Origin: Thermoflexus hugenholtzii
GTDB lineage: Bacteria; Chloroflexota; Anaerolineae; Thermoflexales; Thermoflexaceae
Direction of reading: 5' to 3'
Length of the DNA: 64,000 bases
NCBI RefSeq assembly: GCF_018771565.1
Contig: NZ_CP076326.1
Location: 868,001-932,000 of the forward strand
A program made the translations under genes and the position numbers. Under the pieces are notes generated by a model, which did not search any database, was not told the origin of the DNA, and worked only from the letters and a program-made list of their open reading frames with translations. Shown here in pieces: positions 36,718-47,594 of the stretch (position 1 is its first letter; each line of letters starts with the position of its first letter).

Positions 36718-38409
36718 ATGGCGGATCGGACGGACGCCTGGCAGGAGCTGATTGCCTCTTTACAGCAGCGCATTGAGGCATATACCCCTGAAGTGGAGGT
36801 CGCCGAGATCGGCGAGGTCCTCGAGGCCGGGGATGGCATCGCCCGCTGCTCGGGCCTCCGCAACGTGATGGCCAGCGAGCTGGTGGAGTTCGAGAACGGC
36901 GTGATGGGCATCGCCTTCAACCTGGAGCGCGATAACGTCGGCGTCATCATCCTGGGAGATTTCAGCGGCATCCGCCAGGGGATGAAGGTCCGGGGCACCG
37001 GCCGCATCGCCTCGGTGCCGGTCGGCCAGGCCCTCCTGGGTCGCGTGGTGGACCCCCTGGGCCGACCCCTGGACGGGAAAGGGCCTATCGTCACGGATCG
37101 CTACCGGCCCATCGAGCGCATCGCCCCCGGTGTGACCAAGCGCCAGGACGTGGACACCCCGGTGCAGACGGGCATCAAGGCCATCGACGCGATGATCCCC
37201 ATTGGGCGTGGCCAGCGGGAGCTGATCATCGGCGACCGCCAGACGGGGAAGACCGCCATCGCTGTGGACACTATCATCAACCAGAAGGGCAAGGGGATGG
37301 TCTGCATCTACGTGGCCATCGGTCAGAAGCGCGCCCAGGTGGCCCGTCTGGTCGATATCCTCGAGCGCTACGGCGCGATGGATTACACCATCGTGGTGGC
37401 GGCCACCGCCTCCGACCCCGCCGCCCTGCAATACATCGCCCCCTACGCGGGCTGCGCCATGGGGGAGGAGGTGATGGAGAACGGGGTGATCGTCGACGGC
37501 CAGCTGGTCAACGACGCCCTCATCGTCTACGACGATCTTACCAAGCACGCCTGGGCCTACCGCCAGGTCTCCCTGCTGCTCCGGCGTCCGCCCGGCCGAG
37601 AGGCCTACCCGGGCGACATTTTCTACCTCCACTCCCGGCTTCTCGAGCGCGCCGCTCGGCTGGCCAACAAATACATCATCGTGCCGAAGGACGCTCCCGA
37701 GGATGCCCAGGAGGGCGTCGACGGGAAAGTCTACACCGGCCCTCTGGGCTATAAGGAGGCCCTGAAGGCCCTGGAGGCCCGTCCCGATAAGGAGAACCTC
37801 AAAATCCTCAAAGTGAAGGGCTCCGGTGGGAGCCTCACGGCGCTGCCCATCGTGGAGACTCAACTGGGAGACGTCTCGGCCTACATCCCCACCAACGTGA
37901 TCTCCATCACCGATGGCCAGATCTATCTGGAGACCGACCTCTTCAACGCCGGCATCCGTCCGGCCATCAACGTGGGGATCTCGGTCTCTCGGGTAGGGGG
38001 CGCAGCCCAGACGAAGGCCATGAAGCAGGTGGCCGGGCGCCTGCGCCTGGAGATGGCCCAGTTCCGGGAGCTGGCTGCCTTCGTTCAGTTCGGATCGGAT
38101 CTCGATAAGACCACCCTGGCCATCATCGAGCGGGGCAAGCGGCTGACGGAGATCCTCAAGCAACCCCAGTATGAGCCGATGCCCCTGGAGGAGCAGGTGA
38201 TGGTCATCTTCGCTGGAACCAACGGCTACCTGGACGCCATCCCGGTGGAGAAGGTGCGCCAGTGGGAGAAGGAGTTCCTGCGTTTCATGGCCACAAATTA
38301 TCCCGAGGTCGGCCGCGATATCGCGGAACGTAAGGAGATCACCAAGGAGACCGAGGAGAAGCTGCGCCGTGCCATCGAGGAGTTCAACCGCGGCTGGCTG
38401 GCGGGATGA
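36718..38409 (+). CDS. atpA: ATP synthase F1 subunit alpha
   Basis: Subunit alpha holds the non-catalytic nucleotide sites of F1. The N-terminal barrel ([20 protein letters not shown]), Walker A ([13 protein letters not shown]), the [20 protein letters not shown] segment and [20 protein letters not shown] are all present. At 563 residues it is longer than the E. coli protein (513), partly from a Lys-rich insert near [23 protein letters not shown] 36718 has GAGGTGG upstream. It leads the second atp cluster, 15 kb from the Fo genes. Confidence 0.95.
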   Translation: MADRTDAWQELIASLQQRIEAYTPEVEVAEIGEVLEAGDGIARCSGLRNVMASELVEFENGVMGIAFNLERDNVGVIILGDFSGIRQGMKVRGTGRIASVPVGQALLGRVVDPLGRPLDGKGPIVTDRYRPIERIAPGVTKRQDVDTPVQTGIKAIDAMIPIGRGQRELIIGDRQTGKTAIAVDTIINQKGKGMVCIYVAIGQKRAQVARLVDILERYGAMDYTIVVAATASDPAALQYIAPYAGCAMGEEVMENGVIVDGQLVNDALIVYDDLTKHAWAYRQVSLLLRRPPGREAYPGDIFYLHSRLLERAARLANKYIIVPKDAPEDAQEGVDGKVYTGPLGYKEALKALEARPDKENLKILKVKGSGGSLTALPIVETQLGDVSAYIPTNVISITDGQIYLETDLFNAGIRPAINVGISVSRVGGAAQTKAMKQVAGRLRLEMAQFRELAAFVQFGSDLDKTTLAIIERGKRLTEILKQPQYEPMPLEEQVMVIFAGTNGYLDAIPVEKVRQWEKEFLRFMATNYPEVGRDIAERKEITKETEEKLRRAIEEFNRGWLAG

Positions 38410-38424
38410 GAGGAGGCCTGGACG

Positions 38425-39081
38425 ATGGCCGTCGCCACCCGCGCCCGCATCCAGGTAGACATCAAGCCCTTCCATCCCTACCTGCTTCGCCTGTATGGGG
38501 TGAGCGAGGCGGAGTTCGAGTCCCTGGCCGACGAGGATCTCAAGGCGGAATACCTCGACGGGGTGATGATTGTGCACTCGCCGGCGACCGTTCGGCATGA
38601 GGAACGCCAGCTTTTCCTTGCCACCCTCTTGAAGCTCTATGCGGATGCCCACCGGATGGGCCGGGTGCTGGGAGGCAACGCGGTGTTCCGGTGGAGGGAG
38701 CGACGGCTCGCCCCTGATGTGATGGTGGTGCGAGATGAACAACGGATCGGCCCGAAGGAAGTGGAAGGGCCTCCGGACCTCGTGGTGGAGGTGCTTTCGG
38801 AGTCGACGCGGGACTATGATTTGGGGGAGAAGCGGCGGTTGTATCGGGAGGCGGGGGTGGGGGAGCTGTGGCTGGTGGATGTGGAGGGGCAGGTGGTGGT
38901 CGTGGAGCGGCGGGGGAGGGGATATGAGCCGGAGGAGATCCATGAGGGCTGGGTGGTTTCGGAGGCGGTGCCGGGGTTCCGGATTCGGGCAGAGTGGCTG
39001 TGGCAGGAACCCCTCCCCTCCGTCCTCGGATGCTGGGCGCTGATGCGGGGGAGCGGCGATGCAGGCCCTGCGTTCGCTTGA
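38425..39081 (+). CDS. Uma2-family endonuclease-like protein, copy 1
   Basis: This 218-residue PD-(D/E)XK-fold protein belongs to the Uma2 (DUF820) family. LKAEYLDGVMIVHSPA (about 43-58), LAPDVMVV (metal-binding Asp) and VVEVLSESTRDYDLGEKRRL (about 117-136) are diagnostic, then YREAGVGELWLVDVEGQVVV. It lies 15 nt after atpA and is co-oriented with the atp genes. Uma2 genes are greatly expanded in cyanobacteria and Chloroflexota; their biological role is unclear. Its 5' and 3' parts are almost identical to copy 2, while the centre differs. Confidence 0.87.
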   Translation: MAVATRARIQVDIKPFHPYLLRLYGVSEAEFESLADEDLKAEYLDGVMIVHSPATVRHEERQLFLATLLKLYADAHRMGRVLGGNAVFRWRERRLAPDVMVVRDEQRIGPKEVEGPPDLVVEVLSESTRDYDLGEKRRLYREAGVGELWLVDVEGQVVVVERRGRGYEPEEIHEGWVVSEAVPGFRIRAEWLWQEPLPSVLGCWALMRGSGDAGPAFA

Positions 39082-39682
39082 AGTGCGAAGCGATCATCCC
39101 TACCTGCTTCGCCTGTATGGGGTGAGCGAGGCGGAGTTCGAGTCCCTGGCCGACGAGGATCTCAAGGCGGAATACCTCGACGGGGTGATGATCGTGCACT
39201 CGCCGGCGGGTTTCTCCCATGAGGATCGCCAGGCTTTCCTGCTCTCCTTGCTCCGTCTCTACGCGGAGGTCCATGGGATCGGGCGCGTGGTCGGAGGGAA
39301 CGCCCTCTTCCGAGCCGGCCGCCGGCAGTTCGCGCCGGATGTGATGGTCCTGCCTCCGCATGTGCCGATCGTCCGCCAGCGGGCGGAGGGGATCCCGCTC
39401 CTCGTGGTGGAGGTGCTTTCGGAGTCGACGCGGGACTATGATTTGGGGGAGAAGCGGCGGCTGTATCGGGAGGTGGGGGTGGGGGAGCTGTGGCTGGTGG
39501 ATGTGGAGGGGCAGGTGGTGGTCGTGGAGCGGCGGGGGAGGGGATATGAGCCGGAGGAGATCCATGAGGGCTGGGTGGTTTCGGAGGCGGTGCCGGGGTT
39601 CCGGATTCGGGCGGAGTGGCTGTGGCAGGAACCCCTCCCCTCCGTCCTCGAATGCTGGCAGGCGATTTCATCCGCAGGCTGA
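39059..39682 (+). CDS. Uma2-family endonuclease-like protein, copy 2
   Basis: 207 residues, tandem paralogue of the preceding gene and overlapping its 3' end by 23 nt. The catalytic frame is the same: FAPDVMVLPP and VVEVLSESTRDYDLGEKRRL. The central part (HEDRQAFLLSLLRLYAEVHG, about 55-74) is only about half identical to copy 1. The gene ends 16 nt before atpG, so it is probably transcribed with it. Function beyond a likely nuclease fold is unknown. Confidence 0.87.
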   Translation: MQALRSLEVRSDHPYLLRLYGVSEAEFESLADEDLKAEYLDGVMIVHSPAGFSHEDRQAFLLSLLRLYAEVHGIGRVVGGNALFRAGRRQFAPDVMVLPPHVPIVRQRAEGIPLLVVEVLSESTRDYDLGEKRRLYREVGVGELWLVDVEGQVVVVERRGRGYEPEEIHEGWVVSEAVPGFRIRAEWLWQEPLPSVLECWQAISSAG

Positions 39683-39698
39683 ACAGGAGGATGCGGTC

Positions 39699-40649
39699 GT
39701 GCCTACCCTTCGGGAATTGCGGCGTCGCATTCGAACCGTGCGGAGCATCTCCCAGATCACCCGGGCGATGGAGGCGGTATCGGCCTCCAAGATGCGGCGG
39801 GCCCAGGAGATGACGCTGGCCTCTCGCCCCTATTCCCAGAAGGCCTGGGAGGTCCTGGTCCATCTCGCCCATCAGGCGGAGGCCAGCGCCCTTCTGCATC
39901 CCCTGCTGGAGGTCCGGCCGGTCCATCGGGTGCTGCTGGTTCTGATCACCGCGGATCGCGGGCTGTGCGGCGCTTACAACGACAACATCATCCGTCTAGC
40001 TTTCCGGTTCGCCGCAGTGAGCCGCGCCCCCGTGGCCTTCCTGACGGTGGGCCGCAAGGGGCGGGACGCCGTGGCGCGGGTGCGGGGAGCCTTGATTGCG
40101 GATTTCTCCCCTATGCCCCGTTGGCCGCGTTTTGCGGACGTGCGGCCCATCGCCCGCCTGGCGATGGAAGAGTTCCTAAAGGGGAGCGTCGATGAGGTCT
40201 ATGTCGCCTATACGGATTTCATCAACACCATGGTCCAGCGCCCCCGTGTCCGCCGGCTGCTTCCCCTCCGCCTCACCGGTGCCTACGAACCGGCGGTCCC
40301 GGAGGCTGTGGAGCGGCTGGACACCCGGGCGGTGGCCAACAAGACGTTTATCTACGAACCGGACCCGGCTCAGTTGTTAGAGGTGATCCTGCCTCGTTTT
40401 GTGGAGCTCCAGCTCTATCAAGCGGTTCTGGAAAGCTTGGCCAGCGAGCATTCCGCGCGCATGGTAGCCATGCGCAACGCGACTGAGAACGCGGAGAACC
40501 TGATTTACACCCTGACCTTAAGCTACAACAAAGCTCGCCAGCAGTCCATCACCAGCGAGATGCTGGACATCGCGGGAGGCGCGGAGGCGATGCGCCAGGC
40601 CGCCCGCGCCCAGATCCAGGCGCGGGTCCGCACCCCCGCAGGCCGCTGA
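39699..40649 (+). CDS. atpG: ATP synthase F1 subunit gamma
   Basis: Gamma is the central rotor shaft. The N-terminal helix (LRELRRRIRTVRSISQITRA, then MEAVSASKMRRAQ) and the C-terminal helix (SEHSARMVAMRNATENAENL, with NKARQQSITSEMLDIAGGA) are unmistakable. It has 316 residues, slightly long. The GTG start at 39699 has AGGAGG 8 nt upstream; longer frames run into the Uma2 gene and are not supported. It is separated from atpA by two Uma2 genes. Confidence 0.94.
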   Translation: MPTLRELRRRIRTVRSISQITRAMEAVSASKMRRAQEMTLASRPYSQKAWEVLVHLAHQAEASALLHPLLEVRPVHRVLLVLITADRGLCGAYNDNIIRLAFRFAAVSRAPVAFLTVGRKGRDAVARVRGALIADFSPMPRWPRFADVRPIARLAMEEFLKGSVDEVYVAYTDFINTMVQRPRVRRLLPLRLTGAYEPAVPEAVERLDTRAVANKTFIYEPDPAQLLEVILPRFVELQLYQAVLESLASEHSARMVAMRNATENAENLIYTLTLSYNKARQQSITSEMLDIAGGAEAMRQAARAQIQARVRTPAGR

Positions 40650-40658
40650 AGCGGCCTG
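40639..40658 (+). other. Perfect hairpin over the atpG stop codon
   Basis: CAGGCCGCT and AGCGGCCTG form a 9-bp stem with a 2-nt loop across the atpG stop. It lacks a T-tract, so it looks like an mRNA stability or partial-attenuation element rather than a terminator. A second small stem (AAACGTC/GACGTTT) follows near 40680-40702. Confidence 0.5.
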
Positions 40659-40718
40659 TTCCGCAGATTCGGCGCGTGGAAAACGTCTCGGAAAGGACGT
40701 TTCAACATCCTGCTCTGA

Positions 40719-42265
<1,547 letters not shown>

Positions 42266-42657
42266 ACCGTTTGCAGGAGGCGGGCTTCCGGGCAAGCGCG
42301 GAGGCCTTCTTGCGCCTCCGGGAAGGGCGACCGGTCAAGATCTTCTTCACCCGCCGTTTCTCGGTAGACTTGCGTCAAGCCTCCTCTCGGTTGGATCGAG
42401 AGGCGATCCGGCGCGCCCGGGAGGTGGAGCTGTTCGGGTTGACGTTGCGCTTGGCCACCCCGGAGGATCTGATCGTCTACAAACTAGCTCGTTGGGAGCC
42501 TATCGACGAGCGAGATGTGCGGGCGGTTCTGGAAAGCCAGCGAGGTTCTTTGGATTGGACCTACATCGAGGCGGCGGTGCACGACCTGGCCCAGGAGGCT
42601 GAGCTTCCGGAGCTGCCGGTCCGCTGGAGCCGTCTGAAGGAGGAGATCGACGGATGA
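42266..42657 (+). pseudogene. C-terminal half of a nucleotidyltransferase between atpD and atpC
   Basis: The translated frame carries LDRLQEAGFRASAEAFLRLR, REGRPVKIFFTRRFSVDL, LDREAIRRAREVELFGLTLR and ATPEDLIVYKLARWEP. These are typical of the latter half of DUF6036/AbiEii-like nucleotidyltransferases (the VDL strand and the PEDLIVYKL helix). The Gly-Ser...Asp-X-Asp half is missing and no good start codon exists. The frame ends on the atpC start (ATGA). The locus is read as a broken toxin-antitoxin-type gene left in the operon. Confidence 0.6.
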
Positions 42658-43085
42658 GCCCTCTGCGCCTGGAGATCGTCACCCAGGAACGCGCTTTGTT
42701 CAGCGGGGATGTGGATATGGTCGTGGCCCCCGGCGTGGAAGGGGAGCTGGGAATCCTCCCCGGACATGCACCGTTGCTCACCGCCCTGGGGATCGGGCCG
42801 CTGCTGGCCCGCCGGGGTAGCGAGGAGCTCTGGTTTGCCATCCACGGGGGCTTTATGGAGGTCACCCCGGAGAAGGTGATCGTGCTGGCGGACGTCGCCG
42901 AGCGGGCGGAGGAGATCGACATCGCCCGGGCCGAGGAGGCCCGTCAGCGCGCGGAACAGCTCCTCAAAGAGCGGCCGGCCGGCGTGGATCTCAACGCCGC
43001 CCTGGCCGCCCTGCGCCGCTCGCGGGTCCGCCTGGAGGTCGCCCGCCGTCGCCGGATCCGTCGGGAGAGCTCGTCCGGACCATAA
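42654..43085 (+). CDS. atpC: ATP synthase F1 subunit epsilon
   Basis: Epsilon couples the rotor to the c-ring and can inhibit ATP hydrolysis. The N-terminal beta sandwich is clear (LRLEIVTQERALFSGDVDMV, GELGILPGHAPLLTALGIGP, FAIHGGFMEVTPEKVIVLAD), followed by a two-helix C-terminus ending in SRVRLEVARRRRIRRE. 143 residues. The start overlaps the stop of the broken nucleotidyltransferase, so it may depend on translation through that remnant. Confidence 0.94.
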   Translation: MSPLRLEIVTQERALFSGDVDMVVAPGVEGELGILPGHAPLLTALGIGPLLARRGSEELWFAIHGGFMEVTPEKVIVLADVAERAEEIDIARAEEARQRAEQLLKERPAGVDLNAALAALRRSRVRLEVARRRRIRRESSSGP

Positions 43086-43187
43086 AACCTCTTTCAGCCG
43101 CCAGGATCCCAAAGAAGCGCCGGATCCGGACGGGATGAGCCATGATGGGCCCGACCACGGAATATGCAATGGAGGAGCGCATCGGGG

Positions 43188-44210
43188 ATGCTCACCAAAC
43201 GTTTGGGCATTGATCTGGGGACCGCCAACGTGCTGGTTTACGAGGTGGGGCGCGGCATCGTCCTTCAAGAGCCCTCCGTGGTGGCCATGCCTGTGGATGG
43301 GGATGAGATCCTGGCGGTGGGAGAGGAAGCGCGAGCGATGTATGGCCGCACCCCGGAGATCATCGAGGTCATCCGACCCCTCCGGGACGGCGTGATCGCC
43401 GATTACTACGTCACCGAGCGGATGCTCCGGTATTTCATCAACAAGGTCTGTGGCCCCCTTCGCCTCTTTCGGCCTCACGTGATGATCTCGGTCCCCTATG
43501 GGGTGACCAGCGTGGAGAGCCGGGCGGTGCATGAGGCCGCGGTGGCGGCCGGCGCTCACCCCGGACACGTCTATCTGATCCCTGAGCCGCTGGCCGCGGC
43601 CCTGGGGGCAGGCCTGCCGGTGGACACCCCCACCGGGAACATGGTCGTGGACCTGGGGGGTGGCACCACCGAAGCGGCGGTGATCTCCATGCTGGGGATC
43701 GTGACCGCCCACTCTGTGCGGGTGGGCGGCATCCGGATGGATGAGGCCATCATCGGCTATGTGCGTCGGAAATACAACCTGGCCATCGGGGAGCCGACGG
43801 CAGAACAGGTGAAGATCCAGATCGGAACGGCCATGCCCCTGGATCCGCCCCTGACCATGGAGGTGCAGGGCCGCGATCTGGTCACCGGGTTGCCGCGCAC
43901 GATCACCCTGAGCTCCGATGAGGTGCTGGAAGCCATCCAGGAGCCCCTTCAGGCGGTAGTGGGAGTGGTCCGGGCGGTTCTGGAGCGCACGCCCCCCGAG
44001 CTGGCTGCGGACATCATCGATCGCGGGATGGCCCTGGTGGGGGGCGGGGCGCTGCTGCGGCGGATCGACGAGTTCCTGACCCAGCAAACCGGCGTCCCGG
44101 CTTACGTCGCGGACGCCCCCATGGCCTGCGTCGCCATCGGGGCCGGCAAGGCTCTGGAGAACATCCACCTCTTCCAGCGCACGCTCACGACAATCTGGTC
44201 CTCTTTTTAA
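43188..44210 (+). CDS. mreB: MreB-like cell shape protein
   Basis: MreB is a bacterial actin that guides wall synthesis. The phosphate-1 loop is [12 protein letters not shown], the phosphate-2 loop [16 protein letters not shown], and the adenosine motif [26 protein letters not shown]-like text appears as [20 protein letters not shown]. 340 residues from ATG 43188, which has GGAGGAG 10 nt upstream; an upstream ATG at 43164 is less likely. It follows atpC by 102 nt. No mreC or mreD is adjacent. Confidence 0.92.
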   Translation: MLTKRLGIDLGTANVLVYEVGRGIVLQEPSVVAMPVDGDEILAVGEEARAMYGRTPEIIEVIRPLRDGVIADYYVTERMLRYFINKVCGPLRLFRPHVMISVPYGVTSVESRAVHEAAVAAGAHPGHVYLIPEPLAAALGAGLPVDTPTGNMVVDLGGGTTEAAVISMLGIVTAHSVRVGGIRMDEAIIGYVRRKYNLAIGEPTAEQVKIQIGTAMPLDPPLTMEVQGRDLVTGLPRTITLSSDEVLEAIQEPLQAVVGVVRAVLERTPPELAADIIDRGMALVGGGALLRRIDEFLTQQTGVPAYVADAPMACVAIGAGKALENIHLFQRTLTTIWSSF

Positions 44211-44306
44211 ATCCGTCCTGAGAGCGCGGGGCGGACTGTCAGGCTTTTCTGTTCTACCCAAGGGATCAGCCCCGCGCCGCCTTATGGATTCGGCGACTTC
44301 CTGAGA
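44211..44306. other. Convergent intergenic region with an inverted repeat
   Basis: GCGCGGGGC (44224-44232) and GCCCCGCGC (44269-44277) could pair between the convergent mreB and nucleotidyltransferase genes. TTTTCTGTT lies inside the loop. It may help end transcription from both sides; the evidence is weak. Confidence 0.3.
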
Positions 44307-44933
44307 TCAGCGAACGACCAGGTTCCAGGCCCGACGCTGGTAGAGGCGTTCGACTTCGCGGAGGATCTCCTCCGCCTGGGAAAGATCGGCGCGAGCCATC
44401 TCCCCGCTGGTCACGGCTTGATCACCTTCCCCCAGTCGAAAGTCCGGCTTCAGGTCCCAGTAGCGGACAGCGCCCTGACGCTTCCGTTGGGCTCCCAGGG
44501 CCTTCAGCCGCTCCCGCAAGCGCTCCAGGATCGATGAAAGGAACGGCTCCCGCTCATAAAGGATGTAAGCGTCCTCCGTCAGATCCAGATACAGCGGGGT
44601 GATCCGCATCGCTTCTTCCGGCGTCTTCAGGATCACGGAGACCTCCGCCGTGATCCCGCGCTCCCACAGGGCCTTCAGCTGGGGCTCCACCGCCCGATCT
44701 GCCTCTTCCAGCCAACCGTAGCGCTCCAGCCGGCGGGCCGGCAGGCCCTCGGCGATCACCAGGAGGTCCACATCCGAGGAGGGGCCCGCTTCTCCCCGCG
44801 CCACCGACCCGAACAGGGCGACGGCAACCAGCCGCTCCCCCAGGCTTTGCCGCAGCGCCTCCGCATAGGCCCGGGCGAGAGCCCACAGCGCTCGCTGGAT
44901 CTCTTCCTGGGAAACGTGCGGAGGATGCGCCAT
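44307..44933 (-). CDS. MNT nucleotidyltransferase fused by frameshift to a HEPN fragment
   Basis: Residues 1-165 are an MNT-type nucleotidyltransferase: VAVALFGSVARGEAGPSSDV (then DLLVI) carries the Gly-Ser and Asp-X-Asp. The usual end of such proteins is YWDLKP...GEVI and stop. Here it reads YWDLKPDFRLGEGDQAV and runs on into ARADLSQAEEILREVERLYQ and RRAWNLVVR, which looks like the first 30 residues of a HEPN partner. Removing one G near 44424 would give GEVIKP and stop, followed by GGGGAG and the HEPN ATG. The HEPN part then ends abruptly. The gene follows rex on the same strand. Confidence 0.75.
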   Translation of the reverse strand: MAHPPHVSQEEIQRALWALARAYAEALRQSLGERLVAVALFGSVARGEAGPSSDVDLLVIAEGLPARRLERYGWLEEADRAVEPQLKALWERGITAEVSVILKTPEEAMRITPLYLDLTEDAYILYEREPFLSSILERLRERLKALGAQRKRQGAVRYWDLKPDFRLGEGDQAVTSGEMARADLSQAEEILREVERLYQRRAWNLVVR

Positions 44934-44946
44934 TCGCAGTCCGGCC

Positions 44947-45585
44947 TTATCCCTCGTTCCCCAGGTAATACGTCATCTGCTGAAGGTGGATCGCCGGGTC
45001 GATATACTGCACCAGGATCCCCTTGGGGACCTTGAGATGAATGGGAGCGTAGTTCAGGATGGCGCGGATGCCGGCTTCGACGCAGAGGTCCGCCACCTGC
45101 TGGGCGGCGGAGGCCGGCACGGCGATCATGGCGATCTGGACCCGGTGAGCCCGGACGAACTCCGGGACCTCCTGGACGTCCCGGATCACATGAGGCCCGA
45201 TGGGCCGGCCGATTTTCTCCGGGTCGTTATCGAAGATCGCGATCAGCCGGAAGCCCCGCGGGGTGAAGCCCTGATACTGAGCCAGGGCGTGTCCCAGGTT
45301 GCCGGCCCCAATCAGAATCATGTCCCATGTCCGATCCACCTTCAGGATGCGCTTCAAATGCTCGATCAGATCCGGGATGCGATACCCGGTCCCCTGCTTG
45401 CCGAAGGTTCCGAAGTAAGAGAGATCCTTCCGGATCTGGGCGGAGCTGATCCCCAGGCGCTCCCCCAGCTCTTGAGAGGAAGTGATCTCCCGACCTTCGG
45501 CGGCCATCACCTGGAGCGCCCGCAGATACACCGGCAACCGTCCCACCACAATGTCCGGCACTTTTTGCACGGCCGCCATGCTCAC
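44947..45585 (-). CDS. rex: Redox-sensing transcriptional repressor Rex
   Basis: Rex represses respiratory and fermentative genes when NADH/NAD is low and lets go when it binds NADH. The N-terminal winged helix is seen ([45 protein letters not shown]). The Rossmann dinucleotide fold is at [15 protein letters not shown] (about 90-104), with FDNDPEKIG as the adenine-side acidic loop. 212 residues, normal. Several Rex-like sites occur at promoters in this window (nuoA, iscX, icd, atpA), and a palindrome lies in its own promoter. Confidence 0.95.
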   Translation of the reverse strand: MSMAAVQKVPDIVVGRLPVYLRALQVMAAEGREITSSQELGERLGISSAQIRKDLSYFGTFGKQGTGYRIPDLIEHLKRILKVDRTWDMILIGAGNLGHALAQYQGFTPRGFRLIAIFDNDPEKIGRPIGPHVIRDVQEVPEFVRAHRVQIAMIAVPASAAQQVADLCVEAGIRAILNYAPIHLKVPKGILVQYIDPAIHLQQMTYYLGNEG

Positions 45586-45621
45586 CCTCCGTCTCCGAAA
45601 TGCGTTGAAATCGCCGATTCC

Positions 45622-45650
45622 TATATATCACAAATTTGTGAAAAGGGGAA
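45622..45650 (-). promoter_or_regulatory. Putative rex promoter with internal palindrome
   Basis: On the minus strand TTCCCC (45650-45645), 17 nt, TATATA (45627-45622). The spacer holds a perfect 14-bp palindrome, TCACAAATTTGTGA (45628-45641), made of Rex half-sites in everted order. The icd promoter has the same TTCCCC -35. Self-regulation is plausible but the half-site order is not the classical one. Confidence 0.4.
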
Positions 45651-45651
45651 T

Positions 45652-46113
45652 TTAGCGCATCTCCGGAGAGGGGGAGCGGACCGTCGGGGGGGTCTCCACC
45701 CGGATCGGAGCGCCGGGAAGGATCCATCCGCTTTCCAGCACCCGGGCGAGCATGCCGCGGCGGCCCCGCAGCGCTTCCTGAAGTCCGGGGCGGATCTCAT
45801 CCATGCGCCCGCAAGGGGTGCAGGGCTTGGTGATCTCCAGCAGGGCCTCGCCGATCCGCAGGCGGTCACCGGGCTGAAGGGCGTGAAGGGAGAGCCCTCG
45901 CACGGTGATGTTCTCCCGCACAGCCCCTGGCCGGAGATCCAGGGCTTCCAGGGTCTCGAGATCCATGAGCAGGACCTGACGGGAGGATCCTGCCCGAGCG
46001 TGGGAGTCGCCCACAATGCCGTAGCCGGCCTCCACCCGGAGGGCCGGGACCGCCTCCATGGGCATTCGATGGCCCGGGCATCGGAACAGCGCCACCACCA
46101 CGGGTTGGTCCAT
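45652..46113 (-). CDS. MOSC-domain protein
   Basis: 153 residues. The MOSC sulfur-carrier fold is indicated by EAGYGIVGDSHARAGSSRQV (about 28-47), LRPGAVRENITVRGLSLHAL, LRIGEALLEITKPCTPC with the candidate cysteine (about 97-101), and GRRGMLARVLESGWI near the end. MOSC proteins handle sulfur or molybdenum cofactor chemistry. It lies between icd and rex on the same strand with a short AAGGAG site. The substrate is unknown. Confidence 0.85.
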   Translation of the reverse strand: MDQPVVVALFRCPGHRMPMEAVPALRVEAGYGIVGDSHARAGSSRQVLLMDLETLEALDLRPGAVRENITVRGLSLHALQPGDRLRIGEALLEITKPCTPCGRMDEIRPGLQEALRGRRGMLARVLESGWILPGAPIRVETPPTVRSPSPEMR

Positions 46114-46216
46114 GGAGCTTGCTCCTTGACGCAGATCTCCAGGCGCGCGGCTCGAAGGTTCCCCGAGATGAGGGCTGGAGGACCCGGCGGCCCTCCAGCC
46201 CCCTGCGGACGAGGAA

Positions 46217-47446
46217 TCAGAGGTTGGCCACGATGGCCTCAGCGAACTCGCTGGTGCGGACCTCCCGGGCGCCTTCCATCAGGCGCGCCAGGTCGTAGGT
46301 CACGATCTTCTGCTGGATGGTGCGGGTGAAGGCGGCCTCGATGGCGTCGGCAACCTCATTCCACCCGATGTAGCGGAACATCATCACCCCGGAGAGCAGC
46401 AGCGAGCCCGGGTTTACCTTGTCCAGCCCGGCGTATTTGGGGGCTGAGCCGTGGGTGGCCTCGAAGACGGCCAGCGTGTCCCCGATGTTGGCGCCGGGGG
46501 CGATGCCCACCCCGCCCACCATAGCCGCCAGGGCCTCGGAGAGGTAATCGCCGTTGAGGTTGGGGGTGGCGATCACGTCGTATTCCTCGGGGCGGAGCAG
46601 GACCTGCTGGAACATCGCGTCGGCGATGCGATCCTTGATGATGATCTTTCCATCCGCAGGTTTGCCCTCGGCCACCTCCGCTTCGGTGATGGTCACATCG
46701 CCGAACTCTTCCCTGGCTACCTCATAGCCCCAGCGGATGAAGGCGCCCTCCGTGTATTTCATGATGTTGCCCTTGCCGACCAGGGTGACGCTGCGCCGGC
46801 CGTTCTCCAGGGCGTAGCGGATGGCCTTGCGCACCAGCCGCTTGGTGGCCCCCTCGCTGATGGGTTTAACCCCGATGCCGGTGTTGGGCGGCAGGGTGAT
46901 CTTGAAGGTCCGCTTCAGATAGGCCGCCACCCGCTTGGCCTCCGGCGAGCCTGCTTCCCACTCGATCCCGGCGTAGACATCCTCCGTGTTCTCCCGGAAC
47001 ACCACCATGTTGACCTTATGGGGTTCTTTGAGGGGGGATGGGACCCCCGGATACCATTTGACCGGCCGGATGCAGGCGTAGAGGTCCAGTTTCTGCCGGA
47101 GCTGCACGTTGATGCTGCGCCAGCCGTAGCCCACCGGGGTGGTGAGGGGGCCTTTGATGGCCACCACGAACTCACGGATGGCGCGCAGCGTTTCCTCCGG
47201 GAGGCGCTCGCCGTAGAGTTCCTCCGCGTCCTCGCCGGCGTAAAGGCGGACCCATGCGATCTTCCGCTGGCCGCCGTAAACCTTCTGCACGGCCGCGTCC
47301 CACACCTTCATCGCCGCCGGCATGATGTCCCGTCCCGTCCCATCGCCCACGATATAGCCGATGATCGGATGGTCCGGGACCACCAGCCGCCCGTTCCGCA
47401 CCTCGATCTTCTTGCCGTCCTCCGGTACGCGCACGTGGGTGAACAT
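46217..47446 (-). CDS. icd: NADP-dependent isocitrate dehydrogenase
   Basis: Icd makes 2-oxoglutarate and NADPH in the TCA cycle. The substrate loop is [20 protein letters not shown] (with the regulatory serine), and [27 protein letters not shown] and [14 protein letters not shown] follow. Cofactor residues favour [15 protein letters not shown] keeps the Lys-Tyr pair, and VTYDLARLM keeps the Tyr and Arg that contact the 2'-phosphate in E. coli Icd. 409 residues, normal. It is divergent from the aldehyde dehydrogenase gene. Confidence 0.95.
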   Translation of the reverse strand: MFTHVRVPEDGKKIEVRNGRLVVPDHPIIGYIVGDGTGRDIMPAAMKVWDAAVQKVYGGQRKIAWVRLYAGEDAEELYGERLPEETLRAIREFVVAIKGPLTTPVGYGWRSINVQLRQKLDLYACIRPVKWYPGVPSPLKEPHKVNMVVFRENTEDVYAGIEWEAGSPEAKRVAAYLKRTFKITLPPNTGIGVKPISEGATKRLVRKAIRYALENGRRSVTLVGKGNIMKYTEGAFIRWGYEVAREEFGDVTITEAEVAEGKPADGKIIIKDRIADAMFQQVLLRPEEYDVIATPNLNGDYLSEALAAMVGGVGIAPGANIGDTLAVFEATHGSAPKYAGLDKVNPGSLLLSGVMMFRYIGWNEVADAIEAAFTRTIQQKIVTYDLARLMEGAREVRTSEFAEAIVANL

Positions 47447-47458
47447 GGCGAAACCCTC

Positions 47459-47476
47459 GTGTGAATCTTTTCACGG
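47459..47476 (-). promoter_or_regulatory. Putative Rex operator at icd
   Basis: GTGTGAATCTTTTCACGG (plus strand) matches TTGTGAA-N4-TTCACAA at 11 of 14 positions. It covers the expected icd transcription start, directly downstream of the -10. Confidence 0.5.
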
Positions 47477-47479
47477 GTG

Positions 47480-47508
47480 ATTATACCGGAGGGGCAGGAA
47501 GAGGGGAA
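47480..47508 (-). promoter_or_regulatory. icd promoter
   Basis: A perfect TATAAT on the minus strand (47485-47480) lies 17 nt from a weak TTCCCC -35 (47508-47503). Confidence 0.5.
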
Positions 47509-47532
47509 TCCGCCGGAAGGCGTGAGGGACGG

Positions 47533-47562
47533 TTGACATGGGATCCCGGCCGGGCCTATAAT
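47533..47562 (+). promoter_or_regulatory. Consensus sigma-70 promoter of the aldehyde dehydrogenase gene
   Basis: Perfect TTGACA (47533-47538) and perfect TATAAT (47557-47562) at 18 nt spacing, the strongest promoter match in the window. Confidence 0.8.
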
Positions 47563-47594
47563 CCCCACGCAACCCTGTGCACGGGGGGCTCCCC

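Noticed and set aside
36760-38943. A 727-codon minus-strand frame across atpA and the first Uma2 gene
   Set aside because: Low-complexity His/Leu-rich translation with no family features; antisense shadow of atpA.
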